NCBI RefSeq assembly: GCF_003336245.1
Contig: NZ_QPHM01000004.1
Span: 62,001-126,000, forward strand
Reading direction: 5' to 3'
Length of the DNA: 64,000 bases
Origin: Haloplanus salinus
GTDB taxonomy: Archaea > Halobacteriota > Halobacteria > Halobacteriales > Haloferacaceae
Shown here: positions 17,756 through 25,899 of the stretch, piece after piece
Position numbering within the stretch: position 1 is the first letter of the stretch
How the letters are laid out: each line of letters begins with the position of its first letter
Program-made: the position numbers and the translations under genes
The notes under the pieces: model-generated
What the model was told of the DNA's origin: nothing
The model's database searches: none
What the model saw: the letters and a program-made list of their open reading frames with translations, nothing else

Positions 17756-18055
17756 GTCTTTGAGGCGAGAGCGGTGTGATGTGTCTTTCGCGGTTGGTTA
17801 TCTATTCTGCGCCACGCCATTCAGCAATTGCTTAAAATCCTCTGAGCCGAGTTTGGGGTCATTTATCCAGTAATACACGAAACAGTGCAGAGTCCGCCAC
17901 CCCTCCGAAAAGTTGGGGTCCTGAATCAAGTCCCTGTATTGGTGGATTCACTCATTGGTGGCCACGAGATATGCGCGCTGTATCTTGCACGCGAGTCTTG
18001 ACAAGACTTGGATAGACAGAGAGCGCGGAGCTTTCTATGACAGGCTCTCTCGTAA
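17756..18055. other. Gene-poor region with a coding remnant
   Basis: Apart from the fragment at 17798-17947 nothing is recognised. Neighbouring DNA holds short direct and inverted pieces (GTCTTGACAAGACTTGG near 17994). Confidence 0.4.
17798..17947 (-). pseudogene. 49-codon remnant of an unidentified gene
   Basis: An open frame with protein-like composition (IHQYRDLIQDPNFSEGW, then LHCFVYYWINDPKLGSEDF) but no start codon, entered directly after an in-frame TGA. It is probably the 3' end of a gene truncated by the insertion of neighbouring DNA. The parent family is not recognised. Confidence 0.35.
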
Positions 18056-18820
18056 TCAACCGTCAGTAGTAGGATGGACACTCAGGGTGAATGCCGGGAC
18101 GATCCATAGCTCCTCGTCAGTACTGCCGTACTCGGGCTGAGTGTAGTCGCTGGGATCATCAGGGACGGTGTAGCTGTCGATGAGGTCTATGAACTGCCCG
18201 GCGCGGCAGATTGCGGTTCCGTCCTCGCCGTAGAGGTAGATGTCAGGTTCGGGTTCGAAGTCAACTTCAGGGCCTTCAGAGAGGTGATCACCCCAGTTGG
18301 TGCGGTTGTGGGCTTTATTAAATGGTTCGAGGCCGCGTTCGCTCGCGACGGGCACGGCTTCAGGGAGTGCGCCCCAGCCGATATTGAAAGGACGGATATC
18401 CGGGTCGTCGGCTTCGTGGAGGAGCTCAAAGGTCATCCCGTCGAAGCCGGCGGGCTTCTTGGGGGCGTTCTCTCGAGCATCGAATGCAAGGGTGGCCTTG
18501 ACGATCGCCTCGAAGCGAGATTTCGCCGGCACGACGGCGAACGCGAGTGCGTCAATTCGTTTCTCGTAGGTCACGGAGACGTCGTCGTGAATAGGTCCAT
18601 AGGAATTCTCCGATTCGAGTTCCGTGTCGCGCTCACATTCCTTACAGAGGGCCCGATCGGGATCGACGGGGCGATCACACTGGGTACACCGCGGGGCTTC
18701 GTCGACGGTGAATTCGCCGGCGTCATTGGGGCCGTAATGCTCGTCTTCAAAAGATGTGTCTCCGAAGTCGTCCTTGCCGTAGAATCTCCGGTCGTCGTCC
18801 CAAGGGCTTTCGGCGTTCAT
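18056..18820 (-). CDS. Zinc-ribbon protein, paralogue of 10427-11014 product
   Basis: 254 residues. An N-terminal acidic region precedes a two-knuckle zinc ribbon (CTQCDRPVDPDRALCKEC) near residues 45-62. The C-terminal half shares short motifs with the 10427-11014 protein (LEPFNKAHNRTNW, YLYGEDGTAICRAGQF). Upstream of the ATG lies a different ribosome-site hairpin, GGAGGG-A-TTCCTCCCTCC in the plus strand at 18821-18840. Role unknown. Confidence 0.75.
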   Translation of the reverse strand: MNAESPWDDDRRFYGKDDFGDTSFEDEHYGPNDAGEFTVDEAPRCTQCDRPVDPDRALCKECERDTELESENSYGPIHDDVSVTYEKRIDALAFAVVPAKSRFEAIVKATLAFDARENAPKKPAGFDGMTFELLHEADDPDIRPFNIGWGALPEAVPVASERGLEPFNKAHNRTNWGDHLSEGPEVDFEPEPDIYLYGEDGTAICRAGQFIDLIDSYTVPDDPSDYTQPEYGSTDEELWIVPAFTLSVHPTTDG

Positions 18821-18904
18821 GGAGGGATTCCTCCCTCCTTCATAGATTGTTCTCTAATATAAACGAGCGCAAGCACTAGCGGCGAGCTTGAAGCAAAAGG
18901 GGGT

Positions 18905-19390
18905 TCATTGATAGGGTACGCGAGACGCGTCCTGGCAGCGAGAGTCCGCTTGTTGGCGGCGCTGGTCGGCCTCGAACATGAAGCGAGCGCTGGCTTTGTC
19001 CCCATCGAGGGTGCGCTGATCGACGGCGGTATCTGCAAACAGCGTCCTCTGGCGTCCGGACGCGTCCTCGGGAACCGTCTTCTCACCGTTCTGAGCACGG
19101 ATAGCGGAGAGAGAACGGTTGTCGACGAACTCGTCGGAGCCGCCGGTCTCGATTCGTGAGGCTCGCTCCCGGGTATCAACGTTGACTCCGTGGTGAAAGA
19201 GCGTGGTCTCGAAGGGTTCGTCATCGAGGGCAAGCAAACCGGCCTCGTCGATGATCTTCGTCTCGGTATTTTCGGGGTCATCTTGAGCTTCGTCTTCGTG
19301 TTCAGTTGTCACGAAAACAGACTGGTGATGCACAGTGAACGAGCGGTGTCGGTTCGGTACGCTGGCGCTGGTGTCGGTATCAGTACTCAT
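18905..19390 (-). CDS. Hypothetical acidic protein
   Basis: 161 residues from MSTDTDTSAS. A GTG start at 19438 is also in frame, but ATG 19390 gives the usual haloarchaeal Ser/Thr/Asp start. It contains TKIIDEAGLLALDDEPFETT and a helical Gln/Arg-rich end. No family is recognised. Confidence 0.65.
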   Translation of the reverse strand: MSTDTDTSASVPNRHRSFTVHHQSVFVTTEHEDEAQDDPENTETKIIDEAGLLALDDEPFETTLFHHGVNVDTRERASRIETGGSDEFVDNRSLSAIRAQNGEKTVPEDASGRQRTLFADTAVDQRTLDGDKASARFMFEADQRRQQADSRCQDASRVPYQ

Positions 19391-19472
19391 AGATTGTAGT
19401 TCCTGCAGAACGGGTGATTCGACTGATATGATTCTCACGTCGTGCGGATTAGTGGGGTTGATGAGGCAGGCG

Positions 19473-19505
19473 ATCCCCGCACCGCGTCCGGGGGCGACAA
19501 ACGAG
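19473..19505 (-). promoter_or_regulatory. Leader hairpin (type I)
   Basis: mRNA sense: CGTTTGTCGCCCCCGG, loop, GCGGTGCGGGG. It lies 82 nt before the ATG at 19390 or 34 nt before the GTG at 19438. Confidence 0.65.
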
Positions 19506-19563
19506 TAGGCCGTGGGCAGGCCGGTCTTGGATTTATATTGATGAGTTTAGCCATGACGGACCA

Positions 19564-20427
19564 CTATATCCCAAATTCCATCGTGTCTGTAGAATCAAAC
19601 TCGCCGAGGTTCTCGTTCCCGTTGAGGAGGATGATACGAAGCGTGTCGAAGTCTCCATCGAGGCTCCCCGTCACCGTAACAGGCCCGTACCAATACCCCT
19701 CTTCGTCGCGAACCTCACTCTCGGAGCAGGCAGGGTCGTGGCTGTACGCGAGGTAGATCGTCGCGGTGGGCCCCCTAACATAGAGATGATTGACGCCAAA
19801 GTATCCGCACTTGTTTCTGTAGTGGAAGCCGCCCTCTGCCGTGAACGCACCGTCGCCGTCGACGGTGAGCTCGAGGCCGTCCACCCGGTGCATCGTGTGG
19901 GGCGGGCTCACGACCCAGTCCTCGATGGTCGAATTGTGGACGGCAACGTCGGCGAGTTTCTTCCCAGGCTCGGGATCGTCGTAATGCGGATTCCAGTCGT
20001 TCGTGGCGGGCGAGGTGATCGGTCCGACATAGACGCGGTCAATTGGGTCGAAGCGTTCAGGATATCTGGTGTACGAAGGGGGGAGGTCGCCAGGCATCAC
20101 GCCGGGACCGTTCGGCAGTCCACCAGGTCTATCGTCGTCAGGGTCAGGCTCGGACGTTGGTTCGGGGGTTCCGTCGCTGGTGTCGGGTTGGTTCGTCGTC
20201 GTGGACGTTCGAGCAGGAGTCTGCCCACCACCGCTCCCGGGTCCGTCTTCGTCAGTCGCGTTCTGCTCGCTGTTGACGGGTTCTGCGCCGAAGACGCCGA
20301 GACATCCGGCGAGGCTGGCGAGGCCAACTGTCCCAATACCGCCGAGAACAGTCCGACGGGTTACTCGTCGAGTGCTGCCGGGAGTGACTGCTTTCGGTTG
20401 GGAGAGCGGATCTTGAGGGGTAATCAT
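19564..20427 (-). CDS. Tat-exported lipoprotein
   Basis: 287 residues. The N-terminus has a twin-arginine signal (TRRTVLGGIG) followed by a lipobox (LAGC) near residue 42, so it should be folded in the cytoplasm, exported by Tat and lipid-anchored. A Thr/Pro/Asp-rich linker of about 80 residues leads to a beta-rich domain (DVAVHNSTIEDWVVSPPHTM, YFGVNHLYVRGPTATIYLAY). It ends with a short acidic tail. The binding partner is unknown. A second lipoprotein of the same layout is at 50550-51230, so a surface exclusion or mating role is possible. Confidence 0.8.
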   Translation of the reverse strand: MITPQDPLSQPKAVTPGSTRRVTRRTVLGGIGTVGLASLAGCLGVFGAEPVNSEQNATDEDGPGSGGGQTPARTSTTTNQPDTSDGTPEPTSEPDPDDDRPGGLPNGPGVMPGDLPPSYTRYPERFDPIDRVYVGPITSPATNDWNPHYDDPEPGKKLADVAVHNSTIEDWVVSPPHTMHRVDGLELTVDGDGAFTAEGGFHYRNKCGYFGVNHLYVRGPTATIYLAYSHDPACSESEVRDEEGYWYGPVTVTGSLDGDFDTLRIILLNGNENLGEFDSTDTMEFGI

Positions 20428-20444
20428 AGAGGGCGGTCCCGCTT

Positions 20445-20789
20445 CTACACCAGTTCGCGTTCGTCGTCGGACAGTTCTCCTTCTCGTGCTCGTTTCGCTC
20501 GGAGCTGTCGAGCCTCACATTCGGTGAGGGCTTCTTCTGGGACACTGAGATAATCGAGCGCCCACTCTTCGACCTCAGGGAGCGTCATCGGGTGAGGGAG
20601 TTCGTGATGCCCGACGGGGCGGGCGAGGAATGAGCCATCATCGTCGCGAAGGTCCTCATCATAGTACCCGAGAAAGTATCGCTCGAGGCCGTTCACCCCT
20701 GGACCATCCATGATGGTAATCATGGTGAAGGAGTCCGCCTCGAACTCTGATTCGAGGCTGAGGGTCGGATATTTGGAGGTAATATTCAC
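20445..20789 (-). CDS. Hypothetical acidic protein
   Basis: 114 residues; the core ERYFLGYYDEDLRDDDGSFL and PHPMTLPEVEEWALDYLSVP looks folded, and the end is a charged helix. It is 17 nt upstream of the lipoprotein gene and likely co-transcribed with it. Confidence 0.7.
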   Translation of the reverse strand: MNITSKYPTLSLESEFEADSFTMITIMDGPGVNGLERYFLGYYDEDLRDDDGSFLARPVGHHELPHPMTLPEVEEWALDYLSVPEEALTECEARQLRAKRAREGELSDDERELV

Positions 20790-20846
20790 AGGTACAGTAG
20801 GACTGGTCTGCTCATAAGTGAGACTGAATCACATCAAATGTGGCGG

Positions 20847-22064
20847 CTACAGTTCTTTCGAAGGGTATGGCTCGTCTGTCTCGACGCCGTCGGTGTCGTC
20901 CACACAGAACTGCCTGTTCCATAGGTTGAACTGGAGTTGCTCGCAGAATCGACACCAGGCGGTATTTTCCTCGTATGGATGCCGATTCGGGTTGATTAGG
21001 TTCCCACAGATACACTCAACCAACGGGTCGGCAACGTCAGGATGGCTCGGCTTCCCGGCAGCGAACGCGCTGAGGGGGACGACTCGCAAGCGCCCGGATG
21101 CGGTTGCTGCGTCTGCCGGCTCATCGGCGTAGGCAGCCGCGATGAGTGCGTCGACGGCATCGCCGTAGTCCATGTACGCTTGGAGAGTGCGAATCCAGGC
21201 GGGGACGCGGTCAGCCCACTCAGGGTCAGTCACAAGAGCGTGAGCGGCCTTCGACTGCCACGACGTCGTATCGGCCGAATCGAGTGCCCGGAGGGTCTCG
21301 GCGTCATCGAGAACGGTCTTCGAGATCCCGAAGCCGTGGAGCGCATACTTCGAGGGGATAGCGTCGCGCAACTCCTGAATGATCGCACGAACTTCATTGG
21401 TTTTGTTCGGGCGAAGAATTGACCCGACGCCAAGCGTTGGTGAGGCGAGGCCGTGCTCTTTGAGGTAGTCGAACGACCACAGATACTCTTCGATGTCGTG
21501 CCCCTGCAAGACGGCAACGGGTTCGGCGGTGAGACCGACGTCCTCCGCAGTTTCCAGGCAGTAGACGTGGTCGCGTATTGACCACTCCTGGTGGGTGCGG
21601 ACATCCCGGTCGGCGTCGCGAAGAAGATCGTGGGCACACGCCCAATCCCGGAGCGTGTACTTTTCGATTTGATCGTCGTACTCGCTCAAGTAGGCAACAT
21701 AGTCGTCGATGCTCGTCGGGTAATGGTTGAACTTCTTCTGAACGCTGTACCCGCCGGAATCGATGAACCAGTTCGGCCCCTCGAAAGGGCGATTGTCCCG
21801 GCGAGCGTAGGATATCATCGCGTATCCAGGGTGTGGGATGGCGTTGAGGTCGACATCAGCAGCGAGAAGCGCTTCCAGGTCGTCGAGATCGAGTGCGTCG
21901 GGATTTGTGGCGGCAAGTGCAGCCGTCCCGATGGCTTTTCGCGATGATCCGGACCCGACCGTGTAGTGGAACTTGAACCGCTCACTCTCCTGTACTCCAG
22001 GCGATAGCGATTCACCGTGAGAAGGCGATCGCTGACGGGGACTGGCGGGTGCTTCTGAGGACAT
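20847..22064 (-). CDS. TGT/DpdA-like transglycosylase
   Basis: 405 residues. It resembles the tRNA-guanine transglycosylase superfamily: WFIDSGGYSVQ with Asp at residue 102 (the TGT catalytic DSGGY motif), VAVLQGHDIEEYLWSF, LGVGSILR, YALHGFGIS and a later LDSADTTSW whose Asp could be the nucleophile. A C-terminal zinc site (CICG...CRFC) is present. Free-standing proteins of this type in viruses and mobile elements (DpdA) exchange guanine for 7-deazaguanine in DNA. Assignment to DpdA rather than another TGT-like family is inference, and no preQ0 synthesis gene is visible. The ATG at 22064 was chosen because the leader lies just upstream. Confidence 0.7.
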   Translation of the reverse strand: MSSEAPASPRQRSPSHGESLSPGVQESERFKFHYTVGSGSSRKAIGTAALAATNPDALDLDDLEALLAADVDLNAIPHPGYAMISYARRDNRPFEGPNWFIDSGGYSVQKKFNHYPTSIDDYVAYLSEYDDQIEKYTLRDWACAHDLLRDADRDVRTHQEWSIRDHVYCLETAEDVGLTAEPVAVLQGHDIEEYLWSFDYLKEHGLASPTLGVGSILRPNKTNEVRAIIQELRDAIPSKYALHGFGISKTVLDDAETLRALDSADTTSWQSKAAHALVTDPEWADRVPAWIRTLQAYMDYGDAVDALIAAAYADEPADAATASGRLRVVPLSAFAAGKPSHPDVADPLVECICGNLINPNRHPYEENTAWCRFCEQLQFNLWNRQFCVDDTDGVETDEPYPSKEL

Positions 22065-22077
22065 CGTCTCTGATCTC

Positions 22078-22104
22078 GCGCACCCTCCAGCGAGCGACAA
22101 ACGG
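22078..22104 (-). promoter_or_regulatory. Leader hairpin (degenerate)
   Basis: mRNA sense: CGTTTGTCGCTCGC then GGAGGGTGCGCG. The TTTGTC box and GGAGGG arm are kept but the stem is weak. It ends 13 nt before the ATG at 22064. Confidence 0.5.
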
Positions 22105-22186
22105 AGGCAGTCGGGTGGCTTGGCGACCGAGCAATTGGGGGTTAACGAGATGCACAGTTGTCGCGAATTGAATCGGAGTCGAAATC

Positions 22187-22582
22187 TCACCTATTTGGTT
22201 CGTCCAGGAGTTCGATGGTGACGGCCGCCTCAATATGATGCCACAGTAGACCAGACCAAAACGTCTCAGTAAGGGCTGTTGCGCAATCAGGGAATTGAGC
22301 AGGCTCTTGGACGTCGTGGAGATCGTACACCCGAGCAAGGGTCTGGAGCGTATAGGCGATGGCGACGAGATCGCTTCCAAAGGTGTCGCGGTCAGTATGG
22401 AGGAGATCGTCGAGCGCCGAGTAGCGGGCCTCGAGCAGTTGGTCGGAACTCACTGTTTCGAGCGAGGTTCCCATCTCATCGAGTTCATCAAGGACGTTGT
22501 CGACGAGAGATTCGACGAGCGGTAGCGGTTCGGGGACGGTGTTGGAATAAACGTCTGAGTCATTCGGAGACTGCCTCCCCAT
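22187..22582 (-). CDS. Hypothetical helical protein
   Basis: 131 residues from MGRQSPNDSDV (an ATG three bases upstream also fits). Helical throughout (VESLVDNVLDELDEM, LVAIAYTLQTLARVYDL). The start lies inside the end of the upstream gene, so the two are coupled. Last gene of a three-gene operon. Function unknown. Confidence 0.7.
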   Translation of the reverse strand: MGRQSPNDSDVYSNTVPEPLPLVESLVDNVLDELDEMGTSLETVSSDQLLEARYSALDDLLHTDRDTFGSDLVAIAYTLQTLARVYDLHDVQEPAQFPDCATALTETFWSGLLWHHIEAAVTIELLDEPNR

Positions 22583-22973
22583 CATTAGTGCCATCATCAC
22601 CTTTGGCCTCGGCTTTCTCACGGAGGCGAGCTTTCTCGGCACAGTGGTCGGCATACACCCGAGAAAAGCGATTACGCTGGCTCTCGAGGGTCATCTGGGA
22701 GCACCGGGCTCGGCGAGCTCGGTCGAACGCAAACGGGTCGCGATACTGTAGATGCGTCGGGATACTGACTTTCGCGAGGTCACCCCCGGATGAGACACCG
22801 AGTTCTCTAAGATAGCATCGGAGCAGCGCCTCCGTAGAGCCGATTTTCGACCGCAGTGCTCGAAGCGTGCGCTCGTGACCGGATGCGAGGCCATCGCGCG
22901 CCTCGTAGTCGATAGCATCGAGGTCGATATCATCCCACCGAGGCACGTTATTGGGCGTAGAGTCACCGGTCAT
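22560..22973 (-). CDS. Hypothetical protein
   Basis: 137 residues, rich in Arg and helical (HERTLRALRSKIGSTEALLR, YADHCAEKARLREKAEAK). The ATG overlaps the upstream stop (ATGA). The mix of basic helices could mean nucleic-acid contact, but no domain is recognised. Confidence 0.75.
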   Translation of the reverse strand: MTGDSTPNNVPRWDDIDLDAIDYEARDGLASGHERTLRALRSKIGSTEALLRCYLRELGVSSGGDLAKVSIPTHLQYRDPFAFDRARRARCSQMTLESQRNRFSRVYADHCAEKARLREKAEAKGDDGTNDGEAVSE

Positions 22974-23305
22974 ACACTGGCTTGCGCTTCGTCCGGGATA
23001 TTCGCGCTCGGTGCGTCTGGGGTGATGGGTGCGCAGACAGCGGGTGGGTCGGGGTCGGTGTCGTTGTTGTCCTGAAAGCGACGGGCGATTCGGTCGTGGA
23101 GTGTTGTGCGCTCCCGATCGTCGTCCGTGTCATCGTACGGACGACCGGCAGGGAGGGCGATTCGACCGGAGATCGTCCCGTCGCCGTGAGCGGTGAAGAG
23201 GACATGGTCGGTGGCGTAGCCAAACGTGTTGACTGCGAGTTCGTGGAGCTGTTCTACTTCACTACGGGTGCGTTCAGGCGCGTCTTCTGCGACTTCATAA
23301 GTCAT
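22970..23305 (-). CDS. Hypothetical protein
   Basis: 111 residues. A short folded core (ELAVNTFGYATDHVLFTAHG, TISGRIALPAGR) is followed by a disordered Pro/Asp-rich tail. It opens the three-gene operon and is preceded by both regulatory elements (leader 23316-23345 and inverted pair 23346-23384). Confidence 0.75.
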   Translation of the reverse strand: MTYEVAEDAPERTRSEVEQLHELAVNTFGYATDHVLFTAHGDGTISGRIALPAGRPYDDTDDDRERTTLHDRIARRFQDNNDTDPDPPAVCAPITPDAPSANIPDEAQASV

Positions 23306-23315
23306 GTTTGTACGT

Positions 23316-23345
23316 CCCTCACCGACACGGGGGGCGACAAAACTG
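23316..23345 (-). promoter_or_regulatory. Leader hairpin (type I), best example
   Basis: mRNA sense: AGTTTTGTCGCCCCCCG, loop, CGGTGAGGG. It ends 10 nt before the ATG at 23305. Confidence 0.8.
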
Positions 23346-23384
23346 GTCCTACGCTACGCTCGCGTCCGTACTGTAATGTAGGAC
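23346..23384. promoter_or_regulatory. Inverted GTCCTAC pair no. 4
   Basis: Arms GTCCTACGCTAC and GTAATGTAGGAC, 39 bp overall, abutting the leader hairpin. Confidence 0.7.
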
Positions 23385-23405
23385 GCTGAACGCCGGAAGA
23401 ACGAT

Positions 23406-23705
23406 TCAAAATGCTCCGATCGAGACCTGTTCGGTAGTATCTCCATCTTCCTCGGTGGGCGTATCCGATCGATCTATGTCTTCGAGTGTTTCAGCGCAGA
23501 TATCGAGTGGACACGTTCCGTAGTGGCCTTCGTCGACAGCGAGGCGGTCACGCTTTCCGTGCGGATGGACGAAATTACCGGCGTGCCCCGACGGGCGCTT
23601 GCACTTCGTGCCGATAGGAGCGCTACACGATGGGCACCCTACCTCAAGCACGGGATCGCGGGGCCACGTTCGATCACAGCCGTCGAGATTGCAGGAGATG
23701 GTCAT
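23406..23705 (-). CDS. Phage-type zinc-finger protein
   Basis: 99 residues. The core VGCPSCSAPIGTKCKRPSGH matches a small DNA-binding zinc motif (C-x2-C...C...RPSGH) common in actinophage and archaeal mobile proteins; additional CNLDGC and CPLDIC pairs may bind a second zinc. The ATG overlaps the stop of the methyltransferase-like gene (ATGA). Role unknown. Confidence 0.75.
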   Translation of the reverse strand: MTISCNLDGCDRTWPRDPVLEVGCPSCSAPIGTKCKRPSGHAGNFVHPHGKRDRLAVDEGHYGTCPLDICAETLEDIDRSDTPTEEDGDTTEQVSIGAF

Positions 23706-24601
23706 GCGAACTCGTCGAAACCAGCCTGGGAGGTCTCACTCGGGTCGAGCGTGACATCGAGGTTCGGTGCGGGTGTTGGTTCTCCGGGTGTCGGTTCCGG
23801 GTCAACGTCCAGCTCAGATTCGGTGTCCGGTTCCTCTTGTGAGGCGCCGGCGTCGTTGTCGACGTGGGGCGCACCGAAGAATCGGGCGAGGACGCGGTCA
23901 CCCTCGCTCGTGTCGAGTTCTCGTACAGGATGGTCGCCCCCTATGAGCTGGGCAGTACTGATGAACCACACCCGGTGGGCGTCGAGTTTCAAGGCGTCAC
24001 CGAGGAGGACGTACCCGGTCATATCGTTGAGCACGAAGTTGAGAACGGCCATCTTCGCGCAGAGAGGATCTTTGTCGTATCCGAGATAGACGGCCGGGGC
24101 CTCCGGTGCGAGGTCCCGGAGTCGGCGGGCACTGTCGACGATGAGTCGACCGCTCCCGCACCCAGAGACATCACCGATAACGAGCGGCTCCTCCGGCGTG
24201 GCCTCACGGATACTGTTGGCATCAGGGAGGTTCATCTGGGCCATCGCTCGGCTCACTGCTCCGGGCGTGAAGTACTGGGCGAAGTGCTCGCTGGTGAGGC
24301 CGTAGTGCTCGTAGACGCCGCCGAGGACATCTTCTTGCGTTTCCTCCACCGCAAGGACGAGACCCCCGAGAGCGTTGGCGTGCAGCGTCGCAAGCGCTCG
24401 AATCGTCTCCTCGTCCCGACCATCATTTCGATACCGGTCGAGCGGTTTCTGATAGGCGTCTTCGTCGCCGGAGAAACTGGCAACCGACATGTTGATCCAA
24501 TCCGAGAAGACTTGATAGGGAGATTCGCCCGTCTGCTGACTGATGTCGTCAAGCGGGTCAGTGACGTGTTCGCGGTGTTCGGGGTCAAAGAGTGTCGTCA
24601 T
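23702..24601 (-). CDS. N6-adenine methyltransferase-like protein, catalytic motif missing
   Basis: 299 residues. It shows the HsdM-type layout: HFAQYFTPGAVSRAM, a SAM-binding motif I variant (IGDVSGCGSGRLIV near residue 142), YLGYDKDPLCAKMAVLNFVL and GYVLLGDAL. The catalytic NPP(F/Y) motif expected next is absent; instead the sequence runs VWFISTAQLIGG into an acidic Pro-rich tail. Known plasmid and phage relatives also lack NPPY, so the protein may bind SAM or DNA without classical methylation, or modify another target. It is coupled by ATGA overlaps on both sides to a SWIM protein (upstream) and a zinc-finger protein (downstream). Confidence 0.75.
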   Translation of the reverse strand: MTTLFDPEHREHVTDPLDDISQQTGESPYQVFSDWINMSVASFSGDEDAYQKPLDRYRNDGRDEETIRALATLHANALGGLVLAVEETQEDVLGGVYEHYGLTSEHFAQYFTPGAVSRAMAQMNLPDANSIREATPEEPLVIGDVSGCGSGRLIVDSARRLRDLAPEAPAVYLGYDKDPLCAKMAVLNFVLNDMTGYVLLGDALKLDAHRVWFISTAQLIGGDHPVRELDTSEGDRVLARFFGAPHVDNDAGASQEEPDTESELDVDPEPTPGEPTPAPNLDVTLDPSETSQAGFDEFA

Positions 24602-25614
24602 GGCGACGGGTGACCTCTCGCTGTTTGCGGCTGGTGAGAAACGGCAATTTCGGGACTAACGAATCGACGAGCGCGGTGAGGGACGTGGATACCCCGGGTG
24701 AGAGGGATGAATATTGAGTCGTGGTCGCCGCAGACGATGCTCGCGAGAAGTTCGTGTTTACACATCACGCGGAAGGGAGCGGATTGCTTGTACGGGCACG
24801 AACAGGTGAGGGCGTCCCCCCATGGGATGAATGGGTACTGGCTCCCGCTGTCGTATTCTCCGACAAGGACGGGTGCGGGGAGTTCGATACCGTAGTCAGC
24901 GAGAGCCACTGGTTCGTCAGTGTTCGCGTGTGAGAGCACAGATTCCTGGAGGACGTACACCGAGTCGATGTCGTGTTCTCGGGCAATTGCGTCGGGGTTG
25001 GTGTCGTCGTCGACGAGGACCATCCCCACGAAGGCGTTGTGCTCGAGGAGGTGGTTGGCGTCGGGAGTGGGTCCGATGCACTTCTCGATCAGCGACCCAT
25101 AGGACGACACCTTGAGGATCTGGCGGAGATTCGCGCCGGGGATGAGTTCCTGATACCACTTCTCCCGGTCCTTACGCACCTCACGGACGGCTTCGTGAGG
25201 GTCGGATTGCTCACTAGCTTCACGGATACGTGCGGCAAGGTAGGCAGGTGCGTCGACCAGAACAGTGTCATCGTCGGCGTGTTCGTAGAACTTCTCCTCT
25301 TCGCGAATCCGTACATCACACGATGCTTCGGCGTAATCGAGGCCCCTCGGCTTCTGTTTTACCCCCCGCCAGGGATGGGTTGTGGGAGTCTCGGCCTTGT
25401 ATGACCAGGGATTGTAGTCTCCGAGGAGCTGGTCGCGGCGGACAGGCCCACCGCCCATGAAGTCGAGGCGAATCTGGTGTTCGATGGGTTCGACGTTCGG
25501 TGGATCGCGATCAACTTTGTAGTCGTAGTCACGGTCCATATGGGCGAGTGCGCCTGGTGGCAACGCCAGGTGAGGCACACTGCCATCGGCTGAGTGGATG
25601 GTTCGACAGGACAT
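24598..25614 (-). CDS. SWIM zinc-finger protein
   Basis: 338 residues. A SWIM motif (CSCPYKQSAPFRVMCKH) lies near residues 273-289. The rest is mixed alpha/beta with no catalytic motif I can name (DFMGGGPVRRDQLLGDYNPW; EKWYQELIPGANLRQILKVS). It heads the operon with the methyltransferase-like gene, overlapping it by ATGA, which suggests a shared complex. Upstream lie a leader hairpin and an inverted GTCCTAC pair. Confidence 0.75.
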   Translation of the reverse strand: MSCRTIHSADGSVPHLALPPGALAHMDRDYDYKVDRDPPNVEPIEHQIRLDFMGGGPVRRDQLLGDYNPWSYKAETPTTHPWRGVKQKPRGLDYAEASCDVRIREEEKFYEHADDDTVLVDAPAYLAARIREASEQSDPHEAVREVRKDREKWYQELIPGANLRQILKVSSYGSLIEKCIGPTPDANHLLEHNAFVGMVLVDDDTNPDAIAREHDIDSVYVLQESVLSHANTDEPVALADYGIELPAPVLVGEYDSGSQYPFIPWGDALTCSCPYKQSAPFRVMCKHELLASIVCGDHDSIFIPLTRGIHVPHRARRFVSPEIAVSHQPQTARGHPSP

Positions 25615-25657
25615 GATTGACGAAGGGCGGAATGTTGAAGTCGGTCGTCTGCTGGAC

Positions 25658-25690
25658 GCCCCACTACCGACGCGGGGGGTGAAAAATTGT
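25658..25690 (-). promoter_or_regulatory. Leader hairpin (type I)
   Basis: mRNA sense: CAATTTTTCACCCCCCGCG, loop, GGTAGTGGGGCG. It lies 43 nt before the ATG at 25614. Confidence 0.65.
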
Positions 25691-25700
25691 CTCGGAAGAT

Positions 25701-25740
25701 GTCCTACATAACAAACCTGGTGTCTACGTAGCGTAGGACA
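25701..25740. promoter_or_regulatory. Inverted GTCCTAC pair no. 5
   Basis: Arms GTCCTACATAAC and GTAGCGTAGGACA, 40 bp overall, 10 nt upstream of the leader at 25658-25690. Confidence 0.65.
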
Positions 25741-25899
25741 ATCTCATAGCGGTTCGTGGAAGTCCTCGTGCTTTTCAACGTAATAGATCCTCAACTGAAT
25801 GAAATCACGTTGGCAGATATAGAGCGTGTAGTCAGTACTGCCCTATTCAAATGTGGCTGAGCGATAGCTTTGTGACAGCGGCCCAACCCATGTGGAGTT

